From Nemertoderma westbladi (taxonomy: Eukaryota; Xenacoelomorpha; Nemertodermatida; Nemertodermatidae), in the NCBI GenBank assembly GCA_032718475.1, contig JAUCBJ010002329.1, forward strand, positions 1-49,637: a DNA stretch of 49,637 bases, given 5' to 3'. This document shows, piece after piece, positions 1 through 10,166 of the stretch; the stretch's first letter is position 1, and the number at the start of each line of letters is the position of its first letter. The notes beneath the pieces were generated by a model. The model saw nothing but the letters and a program-made list of their open reading frames with translations. It searched no databases and had not been told where the DNA came from. The translations under genes were made by a program, and so were the position numbers.

Positions 1-2251
1 CAGTCAGCCAGCCAGTCAGCCAGTCAGTCAGTCAACAATTCTTACAGTAATCAAGTCTAACGACTTGCTAACTAGAGACGGCGTCAAGACGCCGTTAAGC
101 AAGTCGGAAGTCATCAATCAAATATAAATTCCCTCAACAATGTTTACCTATGGTCAGAATGGAAGGGCTATTTACCTATGGTCAGAGAGAGATCCCACTC
201 TGTAATTTGGCAATTGCTCAAATTCATTCAGTTGAATGGCACAGTAGAGTGAACTAAACTAAATTCCCTCAACAATGTTTGGCTATGGTCTGAAAGAACT
301 AACAGTCATTCAGCTTGCACAATGTCAATCACCTACAGTATAAAACATTTAGAATGCCACAGTGTGTATCCTGATACAGATAATAAGCAGTGATATATAT
401 ATTTCAAACTATAATGTTAGTGTTAGCCTTACACAGTATCAGTATGAGGCTGAGTAAACATTCCACCTTATAAGCATACTGCCTCCACAGAATTAATGTT
501 GGCCGAAAGATTTAAAAATAAAACAATTATTATTATAAATACAGTGCAATCCAATAGTACCCAACACACTGTGTAACTAACAGTCAATCAGCTTACACGT
601 CAATTAACATAGAAGAGAGAGTAACCTTGTAGATCGCCATAGAAAGCATTGGGAAGAGTTATTCAGCTGAGGCTGTAATAGCCGGCTAACCCAGTGAATG
701 ATTATAAAGTTGGCACTGTATGTACTTCCTTGTTAGGTGGCTCCCTATAGAATAGCAAACCAACCAGTTGATGTTTGTTTGCAGAGAGTGGTTGGTAGGG
801 CCTAAACAAACAGTATGGGTGTACTAAGTACAATAATCTTGGCAACCTCATCGATTTATACTAAGCCTTGTGTAGAAATGCATTACATAAGCCATTTTTC
901 ATCAGGACACCAGCTGTCATGGGTGTTATTTTACCATTGCGCCTATGGCGTTTTTTTCGTTTATCTCTATTTTTCGAGCCCAGAGGCTATGGACGGAGTA
1001 GCCGATCATGCCAGGGACCTTAGAATCGCGGTATCTAGATGCTGTGAAAATTTCATCAAAATCGTTAGAGTAGTTTTGGCTGTAGATCAGCCAGCTCAGT
1101 CCAGCCAGTCAGCCAGTCAGTCAGCAACAATTCTTACAGTAATCAAGTCTAACGACTTGCTAACTAGAGACGGCGTCAAGACGCCGTTAAGCAAGTCGGA
1201 AGTCATCAATCAAATATAAATTCCCTCAACAATGTTTACCTATGGTCAGAATGGAAGGGCTATTTACCTATGGTCAGAGAGAGATCCCACTCTGTAATTT
1301 GGCAATTGCTCAAATTCATTCAGTTGAATGGCACAGTAGAGTGAACTAAACTAAATTCCCTCAACAATGTTTGGCTATGGTCTGAAAGAACTAACAGTCA
1401 TTCAGCTTGCACAATGTCAATCACCTACAGTATAAAACATTTAGAATGCCACAGTGTGTATCCTGATACAGATAATAAGCAGTGATATATATATTTCAAA
1501 CTATAATGTTAGTGTTAGCCTTACACAGTATCAGTATGAGGCTGAGTAAACATTCCACCTTATAAGCATACTGCCTCCACAGAATTAATGTTGGCCGAAA
1601 GATTTAAAAATAAAACAATTATTATTATAAATACAGTGCAATCCAATAGTACCCAACACACTGTGTAACTAACAGTCAATCAGCTTACACGTCAATTAAC
1701 ATAGAAGAGAGAGTAACCTTGTAGATCGCCATAGAAAGCATTGGGAAGAGTTATTCAGCTGAGGCTGTAATAGCCGGCTAACCCAGTGAATGATTATAAA
1801 GTTGGCACTGTATGTACTTCCTTGTTAGGTGGCTCCCTATAGAATAGCAAACCAACCAGTTGATGTTTGTTTGCACAGAGTGGTTGGTAGGGCCTAAACA
1901 AACAGTATGGGTGTACTAAGTATAATACTCTTGGCAACCTCATCGATTTATTACTAAGCCTTGTGTAGAATTGCATTACATAAGCCATTTTTCATCAGGA
2001 CACCAGCTGTCATGGGTGTTATTTTACCATTGCGCCTATGGCGTTTTTTTCGTTTATCTCTATTTTTCGAGCCCAGAGGCTATGGACGGAGTAGCCGATC
2101 ATGCCAGGGACCTTAGAATCGCGGTATCTAGATGCTGTGAAAATTTCATCAAAATCGTTAGAGTAGTTTTGGCTGTAGATCAGCCAGCCAGCCAGTCAGT
2201 CAGTCAGCCAGCCAGCCAGTCAGTCAACAATTCTTACAGTAATCAAGTCTA
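1..2251. repeat. 1.09 kb tandem repeat, about two copies
   Basis: The landmark AACAATTCTTACAGTAATCA begins at 34, 1126 and 2226, giving periods of 1092 and 1100 bp. The first copy may continue left of the window. The third copy stops at about 2251, where the sequence becomes unrelated. Copies are nearly identical; differences are single bases plus the length of a CAGC/CAGT microsatellite at each junction (1-33, 1088-1125, 2180-2225). In copies 1 and 2, at about 78-97 and 1170-1190, a perfect short inverted repeat ACGGCGTC-AA-GACGCCGT is present; it is lost from the third, partial copy. Open frames of 134 and 93 codons inside the unit differ between copies and match no family I know. I read the unit as non-coding satellite-like DNA or a local duplication. 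Confidence 0.9.
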
Positions 2252-2583
2252 ACGACTTGCTAATTATGCATTGTACTTACGTGGGAAATTTCAAATCCAA
2301 AGTTATAGCAAACTCAATTAATTCGAATTAAAAAAAACTTCTGAAATATTTTACAACATGATGTATGCAACGCGTTTGTGATATTGAGAGGTGTTCATCC
2401 TTTATATAGTAACAATTTTAGGGGGTGTGTCCGTATTAAATAGATGTAATCGTTGAACTTTAGGGGGCGTATCCGTATTGAATATATACAACGGTCTCAT
2501 TGTGCCAAATATTCATCCAGATTATTAGCTGTCCAATCAATGGACAGCCAATAACATGTAATATACAACATGTGTACAAGTAA
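2252..2583. other. Spacer without a gene
   Basis: AT-rich spacer between the 1.09 kb repeat and the foldback-like element. It holds a short imperfect direct repeat at about 2419-2445 and 2461-2485 (TTTAGGGGG followed by TATCCGTATT-like sequence). No coding frame or RNA gene is visible. Confidence 0.6.
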
Positions 2584-2604
2584 TACAGTTTCGGTAGGTG
2601 CTAA

Positions 2605-3308
2605 AATGCACAACGAGAAACAATGAGCAACAATGAGCAACAACGAGCAATAATGAGCAACAACGAGCAACAACGAGCGACAATGACCAACAACGAGCAA
2701 CAATGAGCAACAATTAGAAACAACGAGCAACAATTAGAAACAACGAGCAACAACGAGCAACAATGAGCAACAATGAGCAACACCGAGCAATAATGAGCAC
2801 CAACGAGCAACAATGAGAAACAACAAGCAACAATGACCAACAACGAGCAACAATGAGCAACAATTAGAAACAACGAGCAACAATGAGCAACAATTAGAAA
2901 CAACGAGCAACAATGAGCAACAATTAGAAACAACGAGCAACAATGAGCAACAATGAGAAACAACGAGCAATAATGAGCAACAACGAGCAACAATGAGCAA
3001 CAATGAGCAACAATTAGAAACAACGAGCAACAATGAGCAACAATTAGAAACAACGAGCAACAATGAGCAACAACGAGCAATAATGAGCAACAACGAGCAA
3101 CAATGAGCAACAACGAGCGATAATGAGCAACAACTAGCAACAATGACCAACAACGAGCAACAATGAGCAAAAATTAGAAACACCGAGCAACAATGAGCAA
3201 CAATTAGAAACAACGAGCAACAATGAGCAACAATGAGCAACAGCGAGCAATAATGAGCACCAACGAGCAACAACGAGCAACAATGACCAACAACGAGCAA
3301 CAATGAGT
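2605..3308. repeat. Left arm: 10/20-bp minisatellite
   Basis: About 35 copies of a 20-bp unit made of two 10-mers, CAACGAGCAA and CAATGAGCAA, with variants such as CAATTAGAAA and CAATGACCAA. Because the period does not create stops on the minus strand, long spurious frames of up to 197 codons (SLLLVVAHC-like) appear there; they are not genes. Confidence 0.95.
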
Positions 3309-3749
3309 TATCAAGCAAGCTAAACACTACTGGCTAAGAAAGTGGGTATATATATATAAAATATATATTGCCAGCTTTTCGGCCTGGTGTTCCATTTTTT
3401 TCGAAATAATCCCGAATTCTCTGGGTTGGGAATTTATTTATCAAACATATATAAAGGACCCCCTTGGAAATAAGCTGCAAAGCTTTAGGGGTAATCCTAT
3501 ATGTTATGTTGGACAATACCTTTATACCGGTACATTGTTTGGTGTATTTGTTATTGTTTTTACATAATGTATAAATAAATCTATCTATCTATATATTCGG
3601 GATAATACTGTATAAGTATAATGAATGTATCTGTGTAATCTGTATAGTGGTGAACTCTAGTTACTTTATTATATTTACTGTTATTGTAGTAACTGCCACT
3701 TATTGTAGTTGCTGTTTATCACTGTTTATTATTTTTGCTAGTTGTGCTT
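3309..3749. other. Core of the foldback-like element, with LINE-like tail
   Basis: Unique DNA between the two arms. At about 3420-3597 the plus strand ends in ATAAATAAATCTATCTATCT, which resembles the 3' tail of many CR1/L2-like LINEs that finish in short tandem repeats. The preceding 150 bp could therefore be a 5'-truncated LINE 3' end. This is a resemblance only; no reverse transcriptase sequence is present. No gene is supported. Confidence 0.4.
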
Positions 3750-6134
3750 ATTGTTCGTAATTGTTGCTCGTTATTGTACTTTATTATTGCTCGTTGTTGT
3801 TCATTGTTTCTCATCGTTGCTCGTTATGTTGCTCATTACAGCTCGTTGTTGTTCGTTGTTGCTCATTGTAGTCTGTTGTTGATCATTGTTGCACGTTGTT
3901 GCTCATTGTTGCTCGTTATTGTACTTTAGTATTGCTCATTATTGCTCGTTATTGCACTTTATTATTGCTCATTGTTGCTCGTTGTTGCTCATTGTTGTCC
4001 GTTGTTGCTCATTGTTGCTCGTTGGTGCTCGTTGTTGTTCATTGTTGCTCGTTGTTGTACTTTATTATTGCTCGTTGTTGCTCATTGTTGGTCGTTGTTG
4101 CTCGTTGTTGTAATTTATTATTGCTCGTTGTTGCTCATTGCTGCTCATTGTTGCTCGTTGTTGTACTTTAGTATTGCTCGTTGTTGCTCATTGTTGGTCA
4201 TTATTGCTCGTTGTTGTACTTTATTATTGCTCGTTGTTTTTCATTGTGCTCGTTGTTGCTCATTGTTGCGCGTTGTTGCTAATTGTTGCTCATTGTTGTC
4301 TGTTGTTGCTCATTGTTGCTCGTTGTTGTTAATTGTTGCTCGTTATTGTACTTTATTATTGCTCGTTGTTGCTCATTGTTGGTCGTTGTTGATCATTTGT
4401 TGGTCTTTGTGGCTCGTTGTTGTACTTTATTATTTCTCGTTGTTTCTCATTGTGCTCGTTGTTGCTCATTGGTGCTCATTATTGCTCGTTGTTGCTCATT
4501 GTTGCTCATTGTTGTCCGTGGTTGCTCATTGTTTCTCGCTGTTGCTAATTGTTGCTCGTTATTGTACTTTATTATTACTCGTTGTTTCTAATTGTTGCAC
4601 GTTGTTGCTCGATGTTGCTCATTATTGCTCGTTGTTGTTCATTGTTGCTCGTTGTTTCTAATTGTTGCTCGTTATTGCTCATTGTTGCTCATTGTTGTCC
4701 GTTGTTGATCATTGTTGCTCGTTGTTGCTAATTGTTGCTCGTTTTTGTACTTTATTATTACTCGTTGTTGCTCGTTGTTGCTAATTGTTGCTCGTTTTTG
4801 TACTTTATTATTACTCGTTGTTGCTAATTGTTGCTCGTTGTTTCTCATTGTGCTCGTTGTTGCTAATTGTTGCTCGTTGTTGCTCATTGTTGTCCGTTGT
4901 TGCTCGTTGTTGCTAATTGTTGCTCGTTATTGCACTTTATTATTGCTCGTTGTTGCTCATTGTTGCTCGTTGTTGCTCGTTGTTGCACATTGTTGCTCAT
5001 TATTGCTCATTGTTGCTCATTGTTGTCCGTGGTTGCTCATTGTTGTCCGTGGTTGCTCATTGTTGCTCGTTGTTGCTCATTATTGTTCGTTGTTGCTCAT
5101 TGTTGCCCGTTGTTTCTAATTGTTGATCATTGTTGCGCATGTTGTCCGTTGTTGCTCATTGTTGCTAATTGTTGCACGTTTTTGTACTTTATTATTACTC
5201 GTTGTTGCTAATTGTTGCTCGTTGTTGCTCATTGTTGCTCGTTGTTGCTCATTGGTGCTCGTTGTTGCTCATTGTTGCTCGTTGTTGCTAATTGTTGCTC
5301 TTTATGGTACTTTATTATTGCTCGTTGTTGCTCATTGTTGCTCGTTGTTGCTCATTGGTGCTCGTTGTTGCTCATTGTTGCTCTTTATGGTACTTTATTA
5401 TTGCTCGTTGTTGCTCATTGTTGTCCGTTGTTGCTCATTGTTGCTCGTTGTTGTACTTTATTATTGGTCGTTGTTGCTCATTGTTGCTCGTCTATGCTCA
5501 TTGGTGCTCATTATTGTCCCTTGTTGCTCATTGTTGCTCGTTGTTGCTCATTGTTGCTCTTTGTAGCTCATTGTTGCTCATTGTTGCCCGTTGTTGATCA
5601 TTGTTGCTCATTGTTGATCATCGTTGCTCATTGTTGGTCATCGTTGCTCATTATTGCTGGTTGTTGCTCATTTTTTCGCATTGTTGCTCGTTATTGTACT
5701 TTATTATTACTCGTTGTTGCTCGTTGTTTCTCGTTGTTGCTCATTCTTGCTCGTTGTTGCTCATTGTTGTTCGTTGTTGTACTTTATTATTGCTCGATGT
5801 TGCTCGGTGTTGTACTTTATTATTGCTCGTTGGTGCTCATTGTTGATCCTTGTTGTTCATTGTTGCTCGTTGTTGTTCATTGTTGCTCGTTGTTGGTCAT
5901 CGTTGCTCATTGTTGTTCGTTGTTGTACTTTATTATTGCTCGATGTTGCTCGGTGTTGTACTTTATTATTGCTCGTTGGTGCTCATTGTTGCTCCTTGTT
6001 GTTCATTGTTGCTCGTTGTTGGTCATCGTTGCTCATTGTTGCTCGTTGTTGTACTTGATTATTGCTCATTGTTGCTCGTTGTTTCTCGTTGTTGTTCGTT
6101 TTTGCTCATTGTTGGTCATTGTTGCTCGTTGTGC
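3750..6134. repeat. Right arm: inverted minisatellite with an extra repeat
   Basis: The array is TTGTTGCTCGTTGTTGCTCA, the reverse complement of the left arm unit. It also contains an insert absent from the left arm, TGTACTTTATTATTGCTCG, recurring dozens of times (for example near 3776, 3952, 4060, 4215, 4750, 5390, 5455, 5770 and 5925). This gives a higher-order structure private to the right arm, so the arms have expanded independently. Frames of up to 309 codons here are artefacts of the repeat. Confidence 0.93.
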
Positions 6135-6155
6135 TTTTTAGCACCTACCGTTTCT

Positions 6156-6480
6156 GTTTCGGGTCTAGGCCTACAACAACTACATGCATATGTATCATAT
6201 AAATTAAGTAAGGAATATGCGTTGTCAGGAAACTAGATAGTTAGCAGTCTTAGGTGTTAGCCAAAGTGAAGGTGATATTTTTTACCGGCAGTGCGGTACC
6301 ATCTTCATGAAATAATATAGGTTTCTTCTATGTTGGGTGTATGCTCTTAAATTAATCATCCTATGGATCAATTTAAATGTATTGTTCAATATTATTAGTC
6401 AAAGAGTCATAATATTTGATATAGTATTATTTAAACTAAACAATGTTTTTTTTTACAAATGTAGGTAAACTTTGTAATCT
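6156..6480. other. Spacer without a gene
   Basis: AT-rich sequence between the foldback-like element and the SINE-like head. I see no coding frame, RNA gene or repeat in it. Confidence 0.5.
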
Positions 6481-6481
6481 T

Positions 6482-6575
6482 GTGTCGCATTGTCCAAGTG
6501 GATAGAGCGCCTGAACCGCTTTCTCAATAGTTTTAGGCGGGAATGGCGACGCAAATTCAAATCTGACTATAAGGT
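6482..6575 (+). repeat. tRNA-like SINE head
   Basis: The sequence TGTCCAAGTGGATAGAGCG fits a pol III A box embedded in a tRNA D arm (compare the usual AGTGGATAGAGC of tRNA-like sequences). About 50 bp downstream, CAAATTCAAATCTGA is a weak B box. The acceptor and T stems do not pair, so this is not a functional tRNA gene but the likely 5' head of a tRNA-derived SINE. The SINE body cannot be delimited; it may continue to the repeat starting near 6621. Confidence 0.45.
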
Positions 6576-6620
6576 AGAAACTTCGGATTGTTGTGTCCAT
6601 AAGCAATAAATAAACATTCA

Positions 6621-7058
6621 GGGGACCTTCGCGCAGCACAAGACTCGGCTAACCCGAGAAAGCTGTATCCGAGTACTCAAAATTTGGTCTACTACATCGT
6701 TAGCTTGTCTCTACCAGTTCTATTTAAGCAATGATCGTAGGTCACTACTCCAACTTTCAGATGAATATGATTGGTTCTATATTACAGCTAAGTTTTTTAC
6801 GTTTCTGTCAATTCACCCCTAGCGGCAGAAAGAGGAACTGTAGAAGTCTGTACTTGTTTAGAATTTCTAATTCAGCAATGCTCATAGGTCACTCCTACCA
6901 AATTTCAGATGAATCTGATTGCTGATATTTCATCAAAGATTGACCGACTTATTAGCTTTCAAACATTTCCGACAACAACGCCGACGACGACGGACGGTTC
7001 ACAAATTGTACCGCTATGCTAAGGCTCACCTGGACTTCGTGGCTCGCCCCACACTTTA
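6621..7058 (+). repeat. Short copy (C) of the interspersed repeat family
   Basis: The left end GGGGACCTTCGCGCAGCACA and the right end CTTCGTGGCTCGCCCCACA match the ends of the 1.5 kb copies at 11660-13225 and 30783-32245. An inner motif, a CATCAAAGATTG stretch ahead of a CGACGACGACGG run, is also shared in position. The middle differs and is about 1 kb shorter. The termini share GTGGGG-type inverted ends, suggesting a non-autonomous DNA transposon. There is no coding capacity. Confidence 0.6.
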
Positions 7059-7182
7059 GACATTAGTGCGCACGCAAACCCAGTGGTACAGTACTGTCAA
7101 CCAACGCTCTAACATTTCCTTTAACATTCACTTTATATCACTCGATTTACTTTACCTCACTCGCTTTACCCGCCTTTAATCG

Positions 7183-7235
7183 ATTTCTCTCTCTCTCTCC
7201 CTGTCTCTCTCTCACTCTCTCTCTCTCTCTCACTC
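7183..7235. repeat. CT microsatellite
   Basis: A run of CTCTCT broken by CCCTGT and CACT. It directly precedes a 68-bp tandem array. Confidence 0.85.
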
Positions 7236-7242
7236 TGTGTTA

Positions 7243-7505
7243 ATTACTTCACTTTCTTACTAACTCCGATCGCAAGTTGTTAGTGCTAGTACTTGACCTC
7301 ACCCTCTCAATTACTTTCACTTTCTTACTAACTCCACACGTGAGTTGATTGTGGTAGTACTTGACCTCACCCTCTCAATTACTTTCACTTTCTTACTAAC
7401 TCCACACGTGAGTTGATTGTGGTAGTACTTGACCTCACCCTCTCAATTACTTTCACTTTCTTACTAACTCCACCCACACGTGAGTTGATTGTGCTAGTAC
7501 GTGAC
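7243..7505. repeat. 68-bp tandem repeat, four copies
   Basis: The landmark TTACTAACTCC lies at 7257, 7325, 7393 and 7461, an exact 68-bp period. Units contain ACACGTGAGTTGATTGTG and GACCTCACCCTCTCAATTAC. Open frames across it (62-89 codons) come from the repeat and are not called. Confidence 0.9.
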
Positions 7506-7792
7506 ACCCTGCCCTCTCTTATTTTCGCCTCGGTTATGTATTTATCGTTTTGTCCCAAAATTGTAATACTCACTTCGTCTCCAAATTATGTCATTGTTGT
7601 CACCGGTATTTTAATCAAAAGGTACGCATGTTTGCATATTTGTACACACACATATCGAAAAACTAGACTTTCATTCCCGTAGATTGACCAGTCTATCTAT
7701 AGCAGAAACTAACAAAATTCCTTGACTTGGTGCGGCACCCTCAATATAATCTGACCATTTAAATTATCAAAATACGTACTACACACCCATCC

Positions 7793-8045
7793 ATCTTACT
7801 AACATAATCATTCGTACAGTACGTGGACTCGGGTTACAGCGGGATTCCACATTTCATTCATATAATAAACCCCCCAAGTCTTGTCTTACTAACATGATCA
7901 TTTTGTACAGTACGTGGACTCGGGTTGCAGCGAGATTCCACTTATCATTCACTTAACAAGCCCCCCCTCAGTCCCACTAACATTATCAAGTACTGTAAGT
8001 GGCCCCAGGTTAAAGCGGGCTGCCACATGTTCACTCATGTAACCA
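7793..8045. repeat. About 2.5 copies of a ~95-bp repeat
   Basis: The block CTTACTAACAT-ATCATT-GTACAGTACGTGGACTCGGG, followed by a CAGCG-GATTCCAC block and a poly-C stretch, occurs near 7795 and 7885 and in a more diverged form near 7975. Function is unknown. Confidence 0.75.
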
Positions 8046-9070
8046 CCCCCCTCTCGATATATACTGACATTATATTATATAATCATTAATAATAACCCTT
8101 CACAACGCCCATCAACCTCAAACAGAATTATTGAATCTCTGCACATTCATTGGTCGAATCTACTAATTTGTTAGCCCTAGTATGCCCGTCATGTTGTGTT
8201 ACATCAATGCAAACCTCATGTTTTAGGCCTGACCCCCTCCATTCAGCATCTTGACCTCCTGTTATCACCTCGCGATGTAATAATTTACCTTTATATACTT
8301 CATTCTGGGCAATTTCGTCAGTCTTCCTATTTTCTCCACCGGTTGTCACAAATTGTTTTTTACCGCTCGCTCGCTTCCGCGTCCGCTCGTTCGTTCGCTC
8401 GCTCCCCGTCCGCTCGTTTGCTCGCCTTTTCATTCGTCCCATTTCATTTACTTTGATAACACTTTATTTCTGCTGATATTTGTAACCACATACACTCGAA
8501 GTAAATGTTTCATTCATTTCCCCTCCCCTTATTTTATCAACATTTTTACTACGTTATCGAAATATATTATGTTATTTATTAGTGCTTTTATTGTCCTCAT
8601 TTCATTATCATAACTGCCCGTGATTTGTAAATACAAAACGATTGAATGCGAGCGCGTTAATAAAGAAACTCAATTTTGCAACCGAAACCTCCCTTGAGTG
8701 TCCCAATGATAGACACTTTCAGTAAAAAACAATTTCTTTTCCACCGGCATCTTAGTTCTGTAGTTTTAGTGCTTAGGGCGTTTTCAAACTGTTGTAGCCT
8801 AGTGCCTAGCAGCCTAGGGTTTTGACAGTGGACCTATTACAGTATTAGTGTAACTGGGCCTATATATATTATAACAATCAAGTTATTCATATATTACTAG
8901 GATATTACATTCTTATACTGTATATACTACATACATACAAATCTGTTTAGTAACTAACGTAAAACTCGCAAATATTAATTTCACAAGAATGTCAAGCGCT
9001 AAAATGAATGTAAGTTATTATTCAACAAAACCATTAATTCGTTTACTTTAAGAAAAATACCTATAGAAAT
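8046..9070. other. Non-coding stretch
   Basis: No gene recognised. At 8350-8425 there is a CGCTCGCTC/CGTTCG-rich low-complexity patch that opens spurious frames on both strands. An AATAAA lies at about 8660 (TTAATAAAGAAACTCAATT) and could be a polyadenylation signal or part of an old LTR, but no partner LTR was found. The rest is AT-rich. Confidence 0.5.
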
Positions 9071-9074
9071 AAAC

Positions 9075-9200
9075 TATAAAGAATTTAATAAACCATTTAC
9101 TTTATATATAAACCATTTACTTTATATATTACTTTATTTATAAACCATTTACTTTATATATAAACCATTTACTTTATATATTACTATATTTATATACCAT
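9075..9200. repeat. AT-rich short tandem repeat
   Basis: Repeats of ATAAACCATTTACTTTATAT with partial TTACTTTATTT variants, about five units. Confidence 0.8.
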
Positions 9201-9399
9201 ATACATAATAATATATTTATAAAAATATGAATCGCATGACTTTCTTGTAAGTATTGGAACCGCCATCTCCGGAATGTGTCAAGACGGCGGCCTTTGGGAT
9301 CATTTTTAAACAATTCATAAATCGAAAAAAATAAAAAATACCAGTCCGGTGTCATACTGCAGGCACATCTGCAAATATCAAAAATCTTATCCGGTTAAA

Positions 9400-9560
9400 T
9401 AAAGTTCGCCAAAAATAGTTCGCCAAAAATAGTTCGTCAAAAATAGTTCGCCAAAAATAGTTCGCCAGAAATAGTTTCTCAAAAATAGTTCGCCTGAAAT
9501 AGTTTCTCAAAAATAGTTCGCCAGAAATAGTACGCCAAAAATAGTTCGCCAAAAAATAAT
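9400..9560. repeat. 14-bp minisatellite
   Basis: About eleven copies of AAAAATAGTTCGCC with variants (CCAGAAATAGTTTCTC). The 77-codon minus-strand frame here is a periodic artefact. Confidence 0.9.
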
Positions 9561-9964
9561 AAGTGGCCATCAAAGAGTTATTCAAGAGTTGTTGGGCCGA
9601 TTACATGTAATATTAACTAATAATTATATGAACAAACTCCACCAAAACAATAAATGGGTTAATATTCCAATAGCTGATATATCGATATTATAGAGCAGAA
9701 AATAATATTAATAATAATAAAATAAAGCAAATTAAATGTGCGTAAATATATACCAATAAATAATAATGTAACATTCAAAATAATAATATTAATAATTATT
9801 AACACGGTAAATATTATACCCGTGGAAATAAAGTAGGTAGGTAGTGACGTTAAAGATAAATAATGTGGGTGAGTACAATATTTCTATAAAAATTGTGGTT
9901 ATTTTGTTTTTAACCATTTACGAAGAATCGGTTATCCGTAATTAAAAGACCATTCCTGTAGTGT
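9561..9964. other. AT-rich spacer downstream of the ATF4-like gene
   Basis: AT-rich, with many ATTAATAATA runs. It lies 3' of the minus-strand ATF4-like gene. No gene seen. Confidence 0.5.
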
Positions 9965-9969
9965 ATTGT

Positions 9970-10100
9970 GTAGAGCAGTCTGGTGTAAGGATTGGGAATA
10001 CGCCCCCCCCCCCCCCCCCCTGTTCCTACTGGTGTAAGGATTGGGAATACACCCCCCTACTGGTGTAAGGATTGGGAATACGGGAATACGGGCCCCTGGA
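9970..10100. repeat. About 32-bp repeat with homopolymeric C
   Basis: CTGGTGTAAGGATTGGGAATA occurs near 9980, 10030 and 10062, each followed by a C run or GGGAATACGGG. The C run at about 10003-10020 is uncertain in length in most sequencing technologies. Confidence 0.85.
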
Positions 10101-10166
10101 AAGGAATTATTTAATATTAATAATTTCCGATTCTCTACTATAAACTAACTAAATGAACACAAATCT

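Larger units (their letters stand above)
2584..6155. mobile_element. Foldback-like element with tandem-repeat arms
   Basis: The two ends are inverted copies of each other. Left end: CGGTAGGTGCTAAAATGCAC at about 2594, running into CAACGAG units. Right end: the reverse complement at about 6130-6155 (GTGCTTTTTAGCACCTACCG). Inside these ends, the left arm is a CAACGAGCAA/CAATGAGCAA array and the right arm is the same array in the opposite orientation, with about 440 bp of unique sequence between. Long inverted repeats built from short tandem repeats are the hallmark of Foldback (FB) elements in Drosophila, so I use that term descriptively. The arms are unequal (0.7 and 2.4 kb). A TTT on each side is the only candidate target duplication and is weak. 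No transposase gene is present, so the copy would be non-autonomous. Confidence 0.7.

Noticed and set aside
815-2252. 134- and 93-codon plus-strand frames in the 1.09 kb repeat as genes
   Set aside because: The frames differ between otherwise near-identical copies, end in microsatellite sequence and show no recognisable domain.
2497-6236. Many frames rich in SLLLVVAHC, up to 309 codons
   Set aside because: They come from a short tandem repeat without stops; all frames give the same low-complexity product.
8128-8456. 104-codon minus and 86-codon plus frames
   Set aside because: Both run through a CGCTCG low-complexity patch and have no homology I recognise.
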